From assembly GCF_009901955.1 (NCBI RefSeq), contig NZ_WUTS01000001.1:1149566-1213565 (forward strand): a stretch of 64,000 nt of DNA, given 5' to 3'. Every line of letters starts with the position of its first letter. Positions within the stretch are counted from its first letter, which is position 1. Below, piece by piece: positions 62,024 to 64,000 of the stretch. The position numbers and the translations under genes are program-made. This stretch comes from Halomonas icarae (GTDB taxonomy: Bacteria > Pseudomonadota > Gammaproteobacteria > Pseudomonadales > Halomonadaceae). Below the pieces are notes generated by a model. That model was not told where the DNA came from. It saw only the letters and a program-made list of their open reading frames with translations, and made no database searches.

Positions 62024-62053
62024 ATGGCAAGGTCTTGTATTTGACCTTGCCAT
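62024..62053. promoter_or_regulatory. 11-bp inverted repeat in the TRAP operon leader
   Basis: ATGGCAAGGTC and GACCTTGCCAT form a perfect 11-bp inverted repeat with an 8-base spacer, 22-51 bp upstream of the dctP start codon. It is a strong candidate operator for the divergent MocR-type regulator or another protein binding as a dimer. Folding in the 5' leader could also affect translation. Confidence 0.6.
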
Positions 62054-62089
62054 TAACTTGTAATGCATTAATATTGTTTGTCAAGCCAC

Positions 62090-62111
62090 ATTGTATGGCT
62101 ATTGTATTGCC
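62090..62111. promoter_or_regulatory. Direct repeat near the MocR start
   Basis: ATTGTATGGCT (62090-62100) and ATTGTATTGCC (62101-62111) form an 11-bp-spaced direct repeat, one helical turn apart, 17 bp before the MocR-type gene. MocR regulators such as TauR and GabR often bind direct repeats, so this may be its autoregulatory site. Confidence 0.4.
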
Positions 62112-62127
62112 ATGAGGCCTCACGCAC

Positions 62128-63543
62128 ATGCCCAACACGCCGCCCCTGCAACGCCTGCTTGACGACTTGCATCTTGACCGCGATGGTGACACGCCACTCT
62201 ATGAGCAGCTGGCCGAGTACCTGACCACGCGCATCGAGAAGGGCGCCCTTCCTCCCGGCACCCGCCTTCCCCCTCATCGTGACATCGCCAGTCAGCTGGA
62301 AATCAACATCACTACCGTGACCCGCGCCATCGCTGAGTTGAAAACCCATGCCTTAGTCGAGAGCCGCCCCGGACGCGGTACCCGGGTAGCAGCCATGGAG
62401 GCGCCCAATATTGACTTCCAGACAGCACCTAGCAACTGTGACGACGTAATCGACCTGAGCGTCAACCGGCCAGCGCTGGACCTCTATACCAAAACGCTGA
62501 GCGGTAGCCTTGCGACACTCGCCGACGATCCGCGATACACGGATATTCAGGACTACCAGCAACCGGTGGGACCAATATGGGCGCGAACAGCCTATGCACA
62601 ATGGTGGCAGACGCAGGGGCTATCACTAGATCCGGCGCGACTGACGCTGATCGACGGCGCCCAGCACGGGCTGTCAATGATTCTGCGTAGCGTCACTCAA
62701 CCCGGCGAGGAGATCCTGGCCGATAGCGTGACCTATCAGGGCATCAACGCCCTTTGCCACACCCTAGGCCGGACGCTGATTGGCGTAGACGGCGATGCAC
62801 AAGGCATGTCGCCCGAACAACTCGAAGCGATCTGTCAGCGCCACACGCCGCGAGTCCTGTTCTTAGTGCCCTGTATGCACAATCCCACGACGCGCACCCT
62901 CTCGAAAGAGCGGCGCCAAGCCATCGTAGAGATCGCGCGTCGCCACGATCTTTTACTGATCGAGGATGACGTCTACCGCCCCCTGCAGCACAGCCCACCG
63001 CCGCCCCTGCTAGACATGGCTCCCGAACGTACCTTTCACGTAAGCGGTTTCTCCAAGTGTGTAGCCCCGGGGCTGCGCTTCGGTGCGATTGCTTCACCAG
63101 CCGACTATCACCATGACCTTGCCGCGGCCATGCGCATCGATTGCTGGAGCAGTTCACCGTTGACCGCGCTAATCGCCACCCGCCTGCTGGAAAGTGGGGA
63201 CATGGCACGCATCATCGATGCCCAGCACGCCGAGCTGGTCGCCCGTCATACCATTCTTCTCGAGCGGTTGGGCAAACAATCACTGTGGAGCCAGCCCGGC
63301 GCTACTCACGCCTGGCTGCTGCTGCCCGAGCCCTGGCGCGGCACCGATTTCGTCACGGCAAGTGCCGAGCAGGGAGTTCGCCTACTGCCCGCTTCGGCAT
63401 TCACCCTACGCAAGGTGGCCCCCCCGGCAGCCGTGCGCATCAACTTAGCCGCCGCGAGATCGCGTGACGCTCTAGCCGAGGCTCTGTCACGCCTCGATGC
63501 CCTGATGCGACGCGGGCACCACTACATGCACGACATAGCCTAA
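62128..63543 (+). CDS. MocR-family transcriptional regulator
   Basis: A 471-residue GntR-aminotransferase fusion regulator. The N-terminal winged helix (about 1-95) has LPPGTRLPPHRDIASQLEINITTVTRAIAEL. The C-terminal PLP-dependent aminotransferase-like domain has NPTTRTLS, LIEDDVYRPL and the probable PLP-binding lysine in VSGFSKCVAPGLRFG. MocR proteins sense amino acids or vitamers through PLP and control adjacent transport or catabolism genes. It is divergent from the TRAP operon and followed by a DadA-like gene after 20 bp, so both are likely targets. Confidence 0.92.
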   Translation: MPNTPPLQRLLDDLHLDRDGDTPLYEQLAEYLTTRIEKGALPPGTRLPPHRDIASQLEINITTVTRAIAELKTHALVESRPGRGTRVAAMEAPNIDFQTAPSNCDDVIDLSVNRPALDLYTKTLSGSLATLADDPRYTDIQDYQQPVGPIWARTAYAQWWQTQGLSLDPARLTLIDGAQHGLSMILRSVTQPGEEILADSVTYQGINALCHTLGRTLIGVDGDAQGMSPEQLEAICQRHTPRVLFLVPCMHNPTTRTLSKERRQAIVEIARRHDLLLIEDDVYRPLQHSPPPPLLDMAPERTFHVSGFSKCVAPGLRFGAIASPADYHHDLAAAMRIDCWSSSPLTALIATRLLESGDMARIIDAQHAELVARHTILLERLGKQSLWSQPGATHAWLLLPEPWRGTDFVTASAEQGVRLLPASAFTLRKVAPPAAVRINLAAARSRDALAEALSRLDALMRRGHHYMHDIA

Positions 63544-63563
63544 TCCCTGTCAAGGAGAGACTC

Positions 63564-63956
63564 ATGCGGTTCGACAACAGCAACAAAACGCCGCGCCACC
63601 ACATCATCATAGGCGGTGGAGTCGTCGGCCTGGCCACGGCACTGACGCTACGCCTGTCCGGCAACGACGTGACCCTGCTAGAACGGGATACCCCTGGCCA
63701 CGGCGCCTCGCTAGGTAACGCTGGCACATTTGCCACCTATGCCGTCAGCCCTCTTTCAACACCTTCGCTGCTGCGTCAAGCACCTTATTTACTGAGCGCA
63801 CGCGACTCGCCTTTCCATCTACGCTGGCGGCATCTGCCACGACTGACGCCCTGGCTTCTGCGCTTCGTTACCGAGGCGCGTCCCGCCCGCGTACAGCACA
63901 ATGTCGAACACCTCTCCTACCTGATTGAAGTGGTCCCCATCTTTCGGACCACCTGA
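63564..63956 (+). pseudogene. DadA-like FAD oxidoreductase, truncated near the right edge
   Basis: The visible N-terminal part has HHIIIGGGVVGLATALTLRLSGNDVTLLERD (FAD-binding fold), then GHGASLGNAGTFATY and helices matching the DadA family. Family members are about 400 residues, but this reading ends at residue 130. The family match ends near HLSYLI (about 63922); the last residues EVVPIFRTT belong to foreign-looking sequence. It is the third unit of the MocR, TRAP and oxidoreductase group. I infer insertion of a mobile element, so it is probably inactive. Confidence 0.6.
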
Positions 63957-64000
63957 CAGGTTAGCTAAGCTCGGATCGGGTCATCATCGGCGTCAGGCCG
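63923..64000. mobile_element. Probable end of an insertion sequence disrupting the oxidoreductase
   Basis: From about 63923 the sequence no longer fits the DadA-like protein. It starts TGAAGTGGTCCCC, and GTGGTCC pairs with GGACCAC 16 bp further on. This is like the terminal inverted repeats of several insertion sequences. On the minus strand a frame is open from the edge to a TAG at 63967, which may be the end of a transposase. The element runs past the window, so family and other end are unknown. Confidence 0.4.

Overview
The window looks like a chromosomal segment of a GC-rich gammaproteobacterium. My best guess is Halomonas or a close relative (Halomonadaceae). The basis is the gammaproteobacterial tig-clpP-clpX-lon-hupB-ppiD order, an osmoprotectant ABC transporter, a TRAP transporter, a Tus-like protein, and REP-like intergenic repeats of the GTGGGAGGCC type. 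This assignment is inferred from gene content and protein resemblance, not from a database search.

Layout. 1-3447 (minus): a YehZYXW/OsmF-type betaine ABC transporter, with the last permease cut by the window edge. 3559-6235 (plus): a DUF1853-like protein, then a hipBA toxin-antitoxin module with HipB-type operators. 6366-15583: an accessory respiratory locus. It has a c-type cytochrome gene broken by two in-frame amber codons, a perfect FNR/ANR box, and a plus-strand operon for a type II DMSO-reductase-family molybdoenzyme in the order A-B-D-C. The operon continues with an Mrp/NBP35-type ATPase and a predicted double seven-bladed propeller protein. 15721-20637 (minus): a phospholipase D-like lipoprotein, cysS and glnS. 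20934-22267 (plus): ppiB and lpxH. 22248-26285 (minus): a very large GAF-PAS-LOV-GGDEF-EAL protein. 26389-34859 (minus): the proteostasis block ppiD, hupB, lon, clpX, clpP and tig. 35164-35504 (minus): tRNA-Pro, tRNA-Arg and tRNA-His behind a clear sigma-70 promoter.

35688-43846: housekeeping and membrane genes: folD, luxS-mtnN, pyrC, an EamA permease, a small membrane protein, a DadA-like oxidoreductase, a TerB-like protein, a membrane protein with a Lys/Ala/Pro-rich loop and a YqhA-like protein. 44001-44562: a yefM-yoeB module with its operator. 44581-47806 (minus): a LonB-like AAA protease overlapping a Usp-like gene. 47933-50681 (plus): coaE, a repeat-rich gap, yacG, a Tus-like gene and a second, StbDE/RelBE-type module. 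50804-54468 (minus): an SRPBCC protein, a beta-CASP hydrolase and a PilX-like protein with an Asn-Gly tract. 55343-58892 (plus): four tightly coupled genes of unknown function (trypsin-like/SH3 protein, two secreted proteins, one membrane-anchored protein). 59100-63956: a TRAP operon (dctM-dctQ-dctP, minus) divergent from a MocR regulator, followed by a DadA-like oxidoreductase apparently cut by a mobile-element end at the right edge.

How the genes work together. The respiratory locus is self-contained: catalytic and electron-transfer subunits, a chaperone, and two downstream cytoplasmic proteins that may help with Fe-S insertion or assembly, under probable oxygen control. luxS-mtnN recycle S-adenosylhomocysteine. 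clpXP, lon, tig and ppiD form a folding and degradation block. The MocR, TRAP and oxidoreductase genes look like an uptake-plus-oxidation unit for an amino acid or amine, now probably inactivated. The strongest candidates for something undescribed are the molybdoenzyme operon with its Mrp-plus-double-propeller tail and the four-gene exported operon.
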